A stretch of 22,027 nucleotides of DNA, taken from NCBI GenBank assembly GCA_011763485.2, contig JAANSK020261938.1, forward strand, positions 1 to 22,027, read 5' to 3'. The notes under the pieces were generated by a model. It was not told the DNA's origin and searched no databases. It saw only the letters and a program-made list of their open reading frames with translations. This document shows, piece after piece, positions 7,406 to 19,035 of the stretch. The stretch comes from Isoetes engelmannii (taxonomy: Eukaryota > Streptophyta > Lycopodiopsida > Isoetales > Isoetaceae). A program made the translations under genes and the position numbers. Every line of letters begins with the position of its first letter. The stretch's first letter is position 1.

Positions 7406-8010
7406 CGGTGTGCTGGAACTCTAAAACAGGAGAAGACGAAGCAGAACACCTAAACTTTGTAAGAAATACGGCATTCCTGCCGGAAAAACGATACCCAACT
7501 GCTATTTTTACTCGATTTACCTTTACTTAGGCAGACAAAACTTTTCTGCTAGCTGATGTAACCTGCATTTGGAGAAAAACAAAAGTGCTAAGCTCAAATG
7601 TCTCGTTTTCAGAAGTATCTGATGACCTGCTCTGCCTTAAAATTTTAGGAAAAGTGGAAGGTTCAGGGTCGCTTCAAAGGCAAGCTTAGACATCTACGTT
7701 TGTGAAGAAAAGGCAACCCACCAATGCAGAATAAGAAATTTCTCAAAAACAAAATGCAATGCAGACCGGAATAAGACCATCAAAACTACGTTCATTCTTT
7801 TGGGACATTAGAAAGGAAGGAGGGGTAAAAATGCGAAGAAAATAACCTGAAATTTTTTACTCACTTGGGCACCCAAGAAGCAGAATGGCTACGTACATAA
7901 CATCTTTTCCGGATCGGCAAGGAACGAGGAAGAAAATATGTTAAGATCGAGACCAAAATCGCAAGCTGGATCGTCCAAAAACACCAGAATGTGGCAAGAA
8001 GGAGGAGGCC
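7406..8010 (-). other. Probable 5' leader with intron
   Basis: On the minus strand, a pyrimidine-rich CTTCGTCTTCTCCTGTTTTAG ends at 7421, leaving a 15-base leader segment (7406-7420) before the ATG. A good donor, CCCAA|GTGAGT, has its GT at 7863-7864, which would give a 444-bp leader intron. The upstream leader exon would start above 7865, in a pyrimidine-rich stretch around 7940-8010. The transcription start is not visible; no convincing TATA box was found. Confidence 0.45.
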
Positions 8011-8049
8011 GAAAGGCGCAACAGGTCTTAAAAGCCGCGCGCTAATTGT

Positions 8050-8750
8050 GTTTAACTAATCAAAACCGAGGTTAATTAGCTAAGTTAATCGGCTGGATTA
8101 ATTTAAACGGCAGCCTTGTTTACACTAAGTTCTTGGCAAGTACTACCCCGCAGTTATTGGGCGCTGCCGGAACAGCTGGCTTCCCATGCCGGTCGGCTTT
8201 TATCTATTTGGCATTCTGACAAGGGTTACCGGCTGCGGCCTGTCTTATACAGGTTTGGATATATTTTTGACGTTTAGTAGTTCTATTTTTGCCCAATTTT
8301 TGTCTAGATTTTTTTTTTTTTGGGTCATGTTCTAGATCTTGTTAAGACCTCCTACCTAATTTGTTCCTCACTTATTCTTCTTCACAATCTACATGGTGTG
8401 TGATAAGATTTCGTTTTGCTCATAACATCTTCCTTTACAAAATCTAGTGATATCGACTCTCTCCTCTCCTCTCATAAAAGTACTATCTAGCTATCTATCT
8501 TTAATCCACAGGTTGTTGTCATCGCTGCATCTGGACCATCCATTGGATTGAAGTGAAACTCAAGAACCCTGTTGCGTGCCAAGGAGAGCTGCCCCATTGA
8601 CGATGAACTTACCTCTGGTGTGCAGATAATCAGCCTTGGTCGCTGACCTAGCTTCGGCATGCTGATAATCAACCATGGATGCTGATAATCTGCTTCGGCA
8701 ACCTGATAATCAGGTTTGGATGATGTTTATTCGTTTCTTGAGGGGAGGGT
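8050..8750. other. Intergenic DNA upstream of the DUF4057 gene
   Basis: No gene is recognised. It probably contains the gene's promoter. A T11-12 run lies near 8310. Four GATAATC-containing units (GCAGATAATC 8632, GCTGATAATC 8661 and 8681, CCTGATAATC 8702) form an irregular local repeat. Confidence 0.4.
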
Positions 8751-8759
8751 TATCCTCCT

Positions 8760-8812
8760 CATCTATCTATCCATCCATCCATCCATCCATCCATCCATCC
8801 ATCCATCCATCT
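8760..8812 (+). repeat. CATC microsatellite
   Basis: About eleven near-perfect CATC tetranucleotide units, preceded by two CTAT-type units. It opens a spurious reading frame (IHPSIHPSIHPS) and is likely length-polymorphic. Confidence 0.95.
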
Positions 8813-10478
8813 CTAATTACTAGAACTCCCAGTTTTCATCGCCCCTTCAGTTATTTTTGTAACCTTATTGGTCTTCTCACTAACCCTTTTCTTTATGTCT
8901 CAGCTTCAACATCATCTTGTCCATTTTCTAATTATTTCATCCCCACCTGCTTTGTCTACATGGCCACGCTCCACTTCCTCTGTTGTCCGCGTTTTCTTTT
9001 CAAATTTTACCTTATGTCTCACAAGTGGTTGTTGCCATAAGAGACAAACCCATGTTGAAGCCAAACATACTTATCTAAACTATACTATAATGTAGATAGA
9101 AGTAATTAGAGAACATATATAATGACAGGCAGGCTAACAATACTTATTCTTTTTTAAACCTAGTGGAATGGATCATATGATGTTAGCAGTGACTTAAGTA
9201 GTGGAAATGATTGAAAGCCAATCCATTCAGACCTCATATTATTGAGAGCAGTCGTCTTCCACTTTGAGTTAATTATACGGCATAGCATAAGAAAAAAACA
9301 AAAAAATTGAAATATTTTAGTGCCCCCAATTGTATACAACTATATATAATGCATAAAAATTTATGCCTATCTATTTATCTATCTATGTATATTATGCATA
9401 GCTCTTTGTCCCAAACCTGTTGTCATATCATGTACTACCAAATGATACGTACCTTTTTTGTTTTAAAGGTATCCAAACACCATAGACATCCTAACTAGAA
9501 ATGGTACCCAGCATTGGACGTCAAACATATGGGCCACTAGTTATAATGGGTACTAAGCTTTTCTTAGATCTAATGAAGCTTCTTAATCATTTTATATGGG
9601 GTATATAGTCCAATTTTGTGCATGGTAACTAAGTATTGTCTCATTTCTGTGATATTTGCAAGCAATAATGCCAACAGATATCGGTTATAACTTGATATGG
9701 TGAAAATCATGAAGATTTGCAAAATTTTGGCAGTATGTTGAATGGCATTGGGAGGAGAGTGAGTGACTTGACTTGAATTGAATTGATTAGCAGGCTTGCC
9801 TAAACCCTCTTACAACAATTATAGAAAATCTAGCATATCCACATAGCAAGCCACCTCAACTAAAATTATCTCCTACCACGGCGGTCTTGTTCTGAAACCT
9901 CTTTCCTGGCTAGGCATCCAACCTGGACTAGGCTATGGCGATTCAGGATTGCTGCAGTCCACAAAACTGTAAGGTGTGTAAGTTTTTCGAAAATCTCTTT
10001 CATTTCTCCTTCATTGCTCTATAAATTGTCTGCAAGGGTTCAACATTTTTGCAGCTTAGTTCTGAATGTTTCAAATAATCTCCAAAGGAAAGATGTAGGT
10101 TGTTGCTTGAAGCCTTCACCTTTATTCCATTTTCTCCAATTGTAAATTCCTTGTCCGAGGGCCCCTGCTCTGATTATTGTGCCCTGCTTGAAAGAAGAAA
10201 GAAAAGAGTACGAGCAAACTAGTCTCTTTATATTTTATGAGCCCAAATATATACACTTTTGTCGCAGATCTTCGGGTCGTTTCCAAATAGTATTCTGACT
10301 GTTTCTTTTTGTCTACCATGTTATGTATTTCCATAGACAAAACAAGCCTTAAGAACAGATGCCATGTATTAAACTGGTCTTCTCGACGTCGCATAAGTTC
10401 CTGAAGCTACAAGACTCAGAGAAAACATGCATTCAGCAAGAAAAAACATTTTAGGACTTCCCTTATCTCAATGCATAT
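8813..10478. other. AT-rich intergenic stretch
   Basis: I find no gene or clear repeat. A CTAT/ATCT-rich patch lies near 9365-9390. The minus frame near 10122-10394 is open but has no recognised motif. Confidence 0.5.
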
Positions 10479-10479
10479 C

Positions 10480-11030
10480 GAAAGCAGTAAAGTGGAGAAT
10501 GCTTTCATCATATATGACAAAATGCAAGAGATGGTATATCTGCTAGCAGTTACACACTTGCAACGTTCTTGAAGACTTGTACACAACTGAAGCATACAGG
10601 CAGACTTCTTGAAGCATAAAGAAGAGTTGTCTAACAGATCTGTATATTGGCAGCTATTGAAATGATATGTATGCTAAATGTGGATTACTTGCAAAAGCAG
10701 AGACAATTTTTGATAAGTTGCTAGGTCAGAATGTTGTGACCTAGAACACACTTATTGTATGTTATGTTGAAAGTGGACTAGGCTTGAAAGCCTTAAAGTG
10801 TTATCAGCTAATACAATGAGAAGGTATTTTCCTAGATGCTATCACATTTATTTTCGTCTTGAAAAATTGTAGCTACATAGTAGCCATAGATAAGGGCCGG
10901 GAAGGAGATTGTACAGCGGGGAATTGAGAATGATCTTTTCATAAGTAGTACTTTACATAATGCTCAATAAAGAAGAAACCTTTTCATGAGCAAGGTGTGG
11001 CTCAAGATTTTCAATTGGCCACTATGTATA
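10480..11030 (+). pseudogene. PPR protein pseudogene (about three repeats)
   Basis: Translation in shifting plus frames gives PPR text in the usual order: AFIIYDKMQE, then SSYTLATFLKTCTQ, then MYAKCGLLAKAETIFDKL, then GQNVVT, NTLIVCYVESGLGLKALKCY, DAITFIFVLKNCSY, AIDKGRE and GIENDLFISSTL. These match consecutive P, L and S type helices of plant organelle RNA-binding PPR proteins. Several stops (e.g. TAG after NVVT, TGA after QLIQ) and at least two frame changes break it, and no start or C-terminal domain is present. It is a decayed internal fragment of an organellar RNA-processing gene. Confidence 0.85.
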
Positions 11031-12340
11031 TAATGTATTTGGAAAAATTGATATTCTATATGACCCATAGATTACCACAAAAAGTAATCCTTGAATGATA
11101 AAGGCCCAGAGGGTTCACCTTTGAACCCATATCAAACAGGGTGCATGGGCGCGAAAGGGTTTTTTTTTTCCTTCCAATTTTATGTATACCTACAGACCCA
11201 AAGTACGCTAAGAGACCGGCTATGGCATATTTTTCACAATAGTGGCTCGGCATTCTTTGTCTAGCATGTGTAAACCTACGATTAAGCATTTGATCTGCTA
11301 AGTAAGTCTGGATCGTTTGTTCTGCTAGAGCATCTCAATAAGCAGGGTTTCAAGTTTTTGTGTTCACAACATTCTTCTCCTTCACCTTCAAATGGAGAAG
11401 TCGGCATCATCACTTTCATCATTAGGTCTTTCGCTCTGGCCAGCATTTTACTTTTCGTGTAAGCAAGTCATTTTTCCTTTACAACCAGCATAGAATGTGT
11501 CGGATTGGTTGGCTCGATTCCTTTTATCTAGATTTGGGTTACATGTTTCCAGCACTTATTTGGTTCCAGAGTCAGTTTGTTAATGATAGGTTTTTGTAAG
11601 GAGGTTTTCCGTTCGGGCGATTTTCCAGCTTCTTTTTGTTCTACAATGGTAATATGTTTTATTCTCGGCTCTTCCATTCACCATTATTTGATTTTTCAGG
11701 TTAAGTGAAGCACAACGCTTATAATACATGATCTCCAGGTTATGGGATTGGTACTCGGTCGCCAATATTAAGGACGAATGCTGTCTCTAGCTGACCATAG
11801 GAGACATGTAGATGCAAAGGCCCACTCGGTTTACAGGACATTAGCTGCAAGGTACCTCTCCTGCAAGGCAAGGTATGAAGAGATATACATATAGATGCTT
11901 TGAGGGCTGAACTAATCTACATTTAAATTGACTGGATGTAAAACCTTACTGTTGCGTATTTTGCTAAATATAAATCCTTAGTGCTACATGACTCAGACTT
12001 AAGCATTTCTTCAGATCCATCTTCCACAAAGCAAAATGGGTCCTACAAAAGCCAGCTTGGTCGCGTCCATGGCCTCAAAAGGCTTGTTAATAACCTGGAA
12101 TGATCATTGTGGACTCTCCTTGCAAATTTTATTAGCAGAAGTTGTTTATTTTCATTTCATTAGCAAAGTTGTCTCCATCGCAGCATGATAGGGCATTGAT
12201 AACATTAGCACATGGAAGGACAAGAGTCCGCAAAGTATTTTCCAGGTTTGAACATCTTCTCCATATGCAATCCATTTTCTCATGTACATAGCGCATTTCT
12301 ACTTACCATTATAGGAAATTGATCATATTGATAGAACCCG
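11031..12340. other. Intergenic stretch without recognised genes
   Basis: No convincing gene. A T10 run lies near 11160. Near 12060-12110 the plus strand reads MASKGLLITWNDHC, faintly like a LINE endonuclease segment, but too short to assign. Confidence 0.45.
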
Positions 12341-12467
12341 TGAAGCAGCAACCGTTTCAAGCGTTGGTGTGGGGCATTCAGGAAGGTATCACCTGGAATA
12401 TCCAAGGGATTAATTCCAATATCAAGAAAGATAGACTGAAGGTTTGTCTTAACTCTATGGATTTGGA

Positions 12468-12489
12468 TTTTTTTTTTTTTTTTTTTTTT
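12468..12489 (+). repeat. T22 homopolymer inside the LINE endonuclease
   Basis: Twenty-two consecutive T replace the few codons expected between ...NSMDLDF and EHKLYDD, just before the conserved catalytic glutamate (E of EHK). The run ends in TAA. Confidence 0.95.
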
Positions 12490-13552
12490 AAGAACATAAG
12501 TTGTATGATGATAACTTCTCTTATATCATTACCAGTGTTCTTCCTTCTAATTTCCACCACTGTATAGCAAACAACACTTCTGCTAGATGCACGATAGCTT
12601 GGCACAATAGGATCAATCTCGAGGATATCCCGATGATGAATCACAACAGCATGAGATGGCAGTTCGTTCACGGTAAAATTGGTAATTGCAGGCTGGCCCT
12701 GGTCAACATTTATGCTTACCACCAGATTGTTGAAAGGGCCACTCAATGGAACATTATTAGAACTAGTTTGAGTAATATTCCTTATGATGAATGTATTATT
12801 GGGGGTGATTTTAACATGGTTATTCATAGTTACATGAGAAATGTAAATTTTAGGGCCCGTACTGAGGAGGAGAATACTGCATGGAGCAACCTTCTTGACA
12901 GCCACAACCTCACCTTAGCTAGGGTCGTGCCTCACTCTTTCAGCTGGAATGATCACAGGGACCAGCCTAGATGCTGCCTTCATGACATGTTTTATCTTTC
13001 TGAGGTTTTATGGAATAATAGCTTCAGAATTACCAACCTCACCAACTACACTCTCTCAGATCACTTCCCTCAGCTCATTACTATCAAGGGTAATAGTATC
13101 AATAGAAAAAGGAACTCTTATTTCAAGATGAATAATAACTTGCTTGATCATGAGGACTTTTTTGTCAAACAGGTCATCAACCAAGAAGCCAAACCAAGAA
13201 ACCAGAATGGTTGGATGCTGAAGGTCAGGAGAAAGAGGATATTAAGATGCAGATAGAAATAGAAGAAATCAGAATTGCTAAGGGATAGAAGATTAAAGCC
13301 AATGTTAGAGAGCTTAAAGAGGATGAAAGAAGTAACTCCAAATACTTCTTCATCAAAGCCAAAGGAAGGATCAAGAGGAATCAAATCTACAGTATTCTTT
13401 GGGAGGGGAATAATCTAGATCAAGATGAAGATATGAAAAATGCTGCCAAGGAACACTTTGTTAGGATCATGGGAACTGCCTAGGATGCCACAGTCCAGGA
13501 AATTGACAATTTCCTCAACATTCAAGCCAGGGTCACTTAAGAGATGAATATA

Positions 13553-13602
13553 ATCCCTTTCCAGATATTATCCCTTTCCAGGATATTATCCCTTTCCAGA
13601 TC
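13553..13602 (+). repeat. Three-copy 17-18-bp repeat in the LINE
   Basis: TCCCTTTCCAG occurs three times in succession, separated by ATATTA or GATATTA. It lies in the linker between endonuclease and RT and is probably replication slippage after the LINE died. Confidence 0.8.
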
Positions 13603-14675
13603 CTTTACCAAGGAATAGCTCTTCAAGGTGGTTAGTGACATGAAAAATGGCAAAACCCCTGGGTCTGATGGGCTTCCTGCGGAGTTTTATAAGAAGGTCT
13701 GGAATCATATTGGAGAGTACACTGTTCTTATAGCCAATGACTTTCTCAATCACAAGTCTCTTGACTGCAAGACCAATACTAGCCTCATTGCTTTAATTCC
13801 CAAGATTGATATGCCTATTTCTTTCTTTGATTACAGGCCCATATCTCTGTCTAATGTCATGTGCAAAATCATATCTGGAGCCATGGCAGCCAGAATTAAG
13901 TCTGTTCTAGATGTGATAATCAGTAAGACTCAGAGTGCCTACCTGAAAGGTAGATTTCCTGGATAATGTAGCTGCAGAATCTTTACGGATCACCTCGGCC
14001 AAGGACTCTAACCAAAACATTGGACTCCTTAAGCTGGATATCACTAAGGCCTTTGACACTGTTAGCTGGGTCTTCTTGAACAGATGTTGTCAGCACTTGG
14101 GATTTAGTGATAAGTTATCTTGATTATTTTTTCTATCCTGAATAACTCTAGATCAGCTGTTCTGATTAATGGGGAATGTAGCCCCTTTTACTATATAAGA
14201 AGAGGAGTAAAGCAAGGATGCCCTTTAGCCCCTTTTTTGTTCCTCATTGTCATGGAGGGCCTGCACAACATCAGAAGGAAAAGAAGAGGCATCTGATTCA
14301 AGGGCTCAGACTGCCAGATAATGAAGAAGTAGATGAGATCCTCAATGTTCACTTTGCTGATGAAATGACCACTCGGCTCAAAATGCTCAAGAAGTCCTGA
14401 ACAACTTTGGAAGATGCTTTGGTTGCAAAATCAATTCGTTCAAAACCAAATTAATCTCAAGGGATCAGGTAAAAGGGGATGAGGTCGCCCTCACCCTTGG
14501 ACGTATGTATCTCTCTCCCAATAGTAAGTCTAAAAGGGGTCTAAAATTTTGGGTATTCCTTACGCCATTAGATCTAATGCTAGTGAGTTGTGGGATGATC
14601 TCATAGATAAATTTCATAGAAAAGTTGACTCTCTCAACTCTAAATTTTTGTCCAAGAATAATTTTGGCCAGAAAT

Positions 14676-17600
14676 GAAGAAACACATTGTCAAGTATATT
14701 AAACAGTGTCAGTTCTTTTAGCAAAAGAAGGCTGAACAATTACGTGTTCGAAGGCTGCTCGAACCATTCGATGTCCCAAATGCGAAGTGGGAGGTCATTA
14801 TTTTATAGTGGGTCTTCCATGAACTTTGATGAGAGGACATGATGCCCTAATGGTAGTGGTTGATAAACGCTCTTAAGATGGCATACTTTTTACCATGTAG
14901 AACCATCGATACTGCTCTAGATATGACATAGCTTTTTACAAAAGAGATCATTCGCCTTCAAGGCATGCCAAAAGTCACTGTTTCAAATTGAGATCCTAAG
15001 TTTGTAAATGCTTTTTGGACGGATTTCTTTAGCACTACCAGATCAAGCTTTCCATGAGTACATCTTATCATCCGCAGACAGATGGTTAGATGAAACGTAC
15101 AAATTAGAAGATATGCTTAGGATTATATCTGGAATAAGCAGTCAAGGTGGGCATATTACATCCATTTGGTGGAGTTTGCCTATAGTAGTACAAAGCAAGA
15201 ATCTTCTCGAATCAACGTGCTATCCGTGCTTTGTCTCCATTTATAATCAACTATGGATACCAATGTCTCAGTCCAAATACATGGCATAACCCGATATCCA
15301 AGATAGAAGTATCCTAGCAATTGTTGACCGACATGCAGACCCTTATAGAGGAAGTACGGGAATACTTGTTGGTAGCACGAAGTCGACAAAAGAGTATAGC
15401 CGATAAGAATCGAACCCCAAGGAAGTTTTAAGTTGGGGAATCAGTATGGTTAAAGATCAAAGTCAAAGAAGCAAAGCTCAAAATTGGCAATTGCAGGAAG
15501 TTAGCTCCTCGGCTCCTCGGTGGGCGGGACCCTTTGAGATTCTTGAGTGAGTAGGTACTCAAGCCTATAAACTCAATCTTTCCGCACATTTTAACATTTT
15601 AAAGTCCATATGGTCTTTCATGTGAGTCTACTGAAGAGACATACACCAATTCAAAGGAGATACTTGAGTCACCAACGTTGTTGAAGATGACCGAAGAATA
15701 TCTTGAGATAGTTCCTGAGGCTCTTCTAGACCATGCCTATATGTAGGCAAGCAGAACTTAGTACTTGGTGAAGTGGATACACTTACCAATCGAAAATGCA
15801 ACACGGGTTCTCGAAACGGATCTAAACAAGACTTACCCGGACTTTATGAAGCAATGCCAAGGATGCACCGCCGACGATGCGATTGTTTCCAACTCCAAAG
15901 GTGAGCAAGATCTTCTGAGTGTACATCCGACAGGGATCATGCACTTCGGAATAGTTGCATCATAGCAAATCAAAGTATATAGGCATACTAGGATGCGCTC
16001 GTCTATGGCTATTATAGGCATGAGGCAATTCCTTACGTCGAGACGAATTGCTGGCCTTAGGCATGCTAGGAATCCTCTTTTCAAGTTCAACTGGGGATGG
16101 TCCCTTCAACCACAACTTATTCAATTACTAATGTTATTGTGATTATGCAGGCCAACATCAGTAGGCTTCATGTCTGTAGGTTTCACTAGGGGCCCTCTGA
16201 GGGTCTATCCTTGCGCTTGCGTATATCTTTGTGATTTTATGAATTGTGTTTTTTGGAAGTGGCTTTGGTCAAGAACTATGATCATCTATGATTCATTCGT
16301 ATTTCATGTATTACTTTAAGAAAATTACTTTTCGACACTTAACGTCTTTAACTAGAGCTCAGATCATCGTTTTCTAATGCTGAGGACATCATTCACCCGA
16401 GGAGGGGAGAATGTGATGTTCTAGGTTTTTATACGTGTTAGATCCTGAGGGATCCTGAGCACTATCTAGACAACCAAAGATTCCTCGGTGTTTTTGTTGA
16501 CAGCCCAAGCTACGCAGCAATCCGCTGCTTTACTGTTCAACACAATCTTTGCTCTTCCATGGAAGTTCAAAACTGCCTCCCTGTTCTCCAACGATCCTCC
16601 AGCAAAGATCCTCCCACTTTATTCGTGTCCACAAGTTTCTGCTGCAACAATCGGCACTCCAGATGCAGCCTCCTACCTTCTCAGTGTTCTGCCAGATGCT
16701 TTGAAGCTTTCTTCGAATATGTCGACCTCTATCTACGACCTGCCCTTCCCAATCTGCTGCGCCAAACTTCTCCTCATATGCACTCTGCGATCCTCCTTCT
16801 TCCGCAAAAAACCATTATTCTGACTCCAACATGGGCTTGTTTTAATTATTTCTTTTACGCAATTTCCTATCACGGACCTAGTATCTGAGGGGGAAGCTAC
16901 AGTGGAATTTCATATGAGAAAGAATGGAGTAATTATTAATGCCATGTACATATGCAGTTTATACGGAAGTTATACCAGTGGTTTATAATAAAGTGGGTGA
17001 ATATCTTAGTGCATGTGATGGTGGAGCTTCTATAAGGTAGCAAATTGTAGAGAGAGCCAATTGCATGCAGTAATATGGAGCACAATTGAAGCTAAGGAAA
17101 GGAGCAAATGCGATTCCAGGTGGGGAGAAGCTGAGCAAAGGAGCAAACATGATTCCAGGTGGGGATCAAGACTTACACCTGGGTTCTTGTGCTTGCTTAG
17201 TAGCTGAGTTTCCAGTAGCTCTTGTGTTGGGTTAGAATTTTTACATAGTTAATCCGTGGTGGTTCATGTTTTAGATTGAGATCTGATATAAAAGACTGTA
17301 ACCATGGTAGTAAGATTATATTGAATTAAGAGGGAGCATAGTAGATATAGTATGTGAAAACTAAGAACTACATGAAAAAGGGTCTTTAGTGAAATTTGGA
17401 AGAGATCCAGCAGCCCTGAAAGGGGCCAATTTTGCCATGATCTTAGCCGAAATTGATGTTAAGATCAGATCAGGGAGAAAAAGTAAGAGATTTGGTCTTA
17501 GGAATTGCAAACAAAAGCCTGTACGACGAATTTCCAGCCAGAAAGAACTGCAATGGAATTGCCTATAACTGAAAACTGAGATGAATAAGGGGATTTCGGG

Positions 17601-18954
17601 ACTGGGTAAGCCAAATCGATGGTGAACAAGCCTGTTCGAGGTGGTTTCACGCATCCATATCTGGATTCGGTACTGTTTCCACGCTTTTCTCTTTTAGTCT
17701 GTTATAATTTTGGTTCATGACCTTAAAACAAAAGTAGACATTTAATAAAATTAGAGCAATTCTAATTTGCTAGTTATTAACATATTCTAAGAAATTTAGA
17801 GATCGTTATTAAGCTACATATATAAAACCGAGGGGTATTATGGGAGTTAAGTCTCAGAGCCTTAGCTATATTGACTTATGGTTGCATATAGACCATATAA
17901 TCATGCAGTAAGAATTGATCCATAACACATGAGAAATTGATGAGTTCATACACACATTTGTTTCATGGTTGGATGATGTTGTTACGTTGTCTTGGGTTGT
18001 TGGTCATTGAAGGTATATCTTGTTGAATTGCTCTAGGAGCATGGGATTATAATTACTATGGTCATATTAGGTTTGTAATTTTTCGCTTGAGAATTCTTTG
18101 ATCAGGCATGGTGGTTTGTTATTAGCATTGGTTGACATTTGGAATTCCATAGTGTATTGAATGGTATTATAAACTTGGATATCGGGCGTTGGTACCTTGA
18201 GTACAACGTCATGCACAGTTAAGTGGTCCTCAATGCTGGATGCAGCGTGGATGGGTGTGTACACGTGGTTACCCCCCCTCTATGTCACTAGCCTGATCAG
18301 CCGAGTTGACCATGCTCAAACCCAGAGGAATATTGGTTGTGATCTATGATGCTATGGTTGCTAAGTAAATTATGTTATCTTGGATGTTTGAATTGAGTTG
18401 CAACGGTTGTATTATGCATTGAAAATTCCTAGATAATTATACATTGTTGGATATGCTTGTCTGGATTATTAACGTGAGTTTCAGAGGCGAGGCTACGGTA
18501 AGGTTACGTTATTATTTCTGAATGGATGCATTGTGTTGTGATGTTTAGCCATGTCCTAGAACCTCGATCCTCACTTAGTCCGTATGACTAACCCCGTTGT
18601 TAATGGTGTAAGCAGATGAGCGTGAGGCTTCGGAGGGTCTATGAAGAGACAAAGTAGTAGCTGTAATGGAATTGATCTTAGCTTTGTTTGATTAATATGA
18701 GAAATTGAATTTGAGACTATATTATTACAGTGGATGTATGCCATGTGAATACGCCTTTATGATTGTTGTGGGAAATATTTTTTTTGGATCTTAGGTCATC
18801 ATTGAATAAAGATTAAATTCTTTGCCCACGTGTTAATGTTTTTGAGGTAATGCATAAATTATTTTTTTTAAGTTCTAGGCTTAGGAAAATATTAATGGTC
18901 AAGAATGATGGGATCTCCAGTTACCGAAAGGGTTAACTGGCTAGGCCCGTCACA
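14676..18954 (+). mobile_element. Ty3/gypsy chromovirus relic, 3' half
   Basis: An LTR retrotransposon fossil. In order: part of the integrase (from the zinc-binding region near 14680 through the catalytic core, about 14680-15100), the post-integrase segment ending in a chromodomain-like VKWIHLPIENATRVLE (near 15765), a polypurine tract GAGGAGGGGAGAA (16399-16411), and a putative 3' LTR. The chromodomain after integrase places it among plant chromoviruses. Gag, protease, RT and RNase H are missing; the left edge abuts the LINE relic. It is clearly broken, with many breaks, and old. Confidence 0.85.
16412..18954 (+). repeat. Putative 3' LTR of the chromovirus relic
   Basis: It begins TGTGATGTTC right after the polypurine tract and would end ...GGCCCGTCACA at 18954, giving short inverted ends TGTGA/TCACA. 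The ~2.54 kb length is on the long side and may include secondary insertions. A 26-bp segment is repeated inside with period 39 (17101 and 17140). No second LTR is in the window, so the limits rest on the terminal motifs and the adjoining copia LTR. Confidence 0.55.
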
Positions 18955-19035
18955 TTTCCCATTTTGGCTTTTGGTCTTTTGCTGCTTTTACATGACACGT
19001 GCCTTGGCACGTTTGTAAAGGCTACATACACAACA
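18955..19035 (-). repeat. Truncated 3' LTR of the copia relic
   Basis: It starts TGTTGTGTATG directly after the copia polypurine tract. Only about 81 bp remain before the chromovirus LTR end, the arrangement expected if the chromovirus had inserted into the copia LTR. Confidence 0.6.

Larger units (their letters stand above)
12350..14675 (+). mobile_element. Degraded plant L1-type LINE (endonuclease + reverse transcriptase)
   Basis: The endonuclease starts near 12388 with ITWNIQGINSNIKKDRL. A continuous 251-codon frame (12501-13256) then carries VNIYAYH, the active-site IIGGDFNMV (near 12797), FSWNDH (near 12942) and LSDHFP (near 13052), all typical of APE endonucleases of LINEs. Reverse transcriptase follows: NGKTPGSDGLPAEFYKKVW (near 13645), IALIPKIDMP, FDYRPISLSNVMCK (near 13827), the QGCPLAPF-type block (near 14214) and HFADE (near 14350) in place of the catalytic FADD. 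Several stops and frameshifts separate these, the second catalytic aspartate is E, and a T22 run breaks the endonuclease. No ORF1 precedes it and no poly(A) ends it; the 3' end is lost at the junction with the chromovirus relic. Confidence 0.88.

Noticed and set aside
8675-9040. Plus frame of 121 codons
   Set aside because: Opened by the CATC microsatellite (IHPSIHPS...); the rest has no protein features.
11056-11765. Minus frames of 77 and 61 codons
   Set aside because: No recognisable motif, composition like the surrounding non-coding DNA.
12060-12110. MASKGLLITWNDHC, LINE endonuclease-like
   Set aside because: Too short, and the main LINE already has its own equivalent segment; could be chance.
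17361-17654. 97-codon minus frame
   Set aside because: Lies inside the putative chromovirus LTR and shows no domain.
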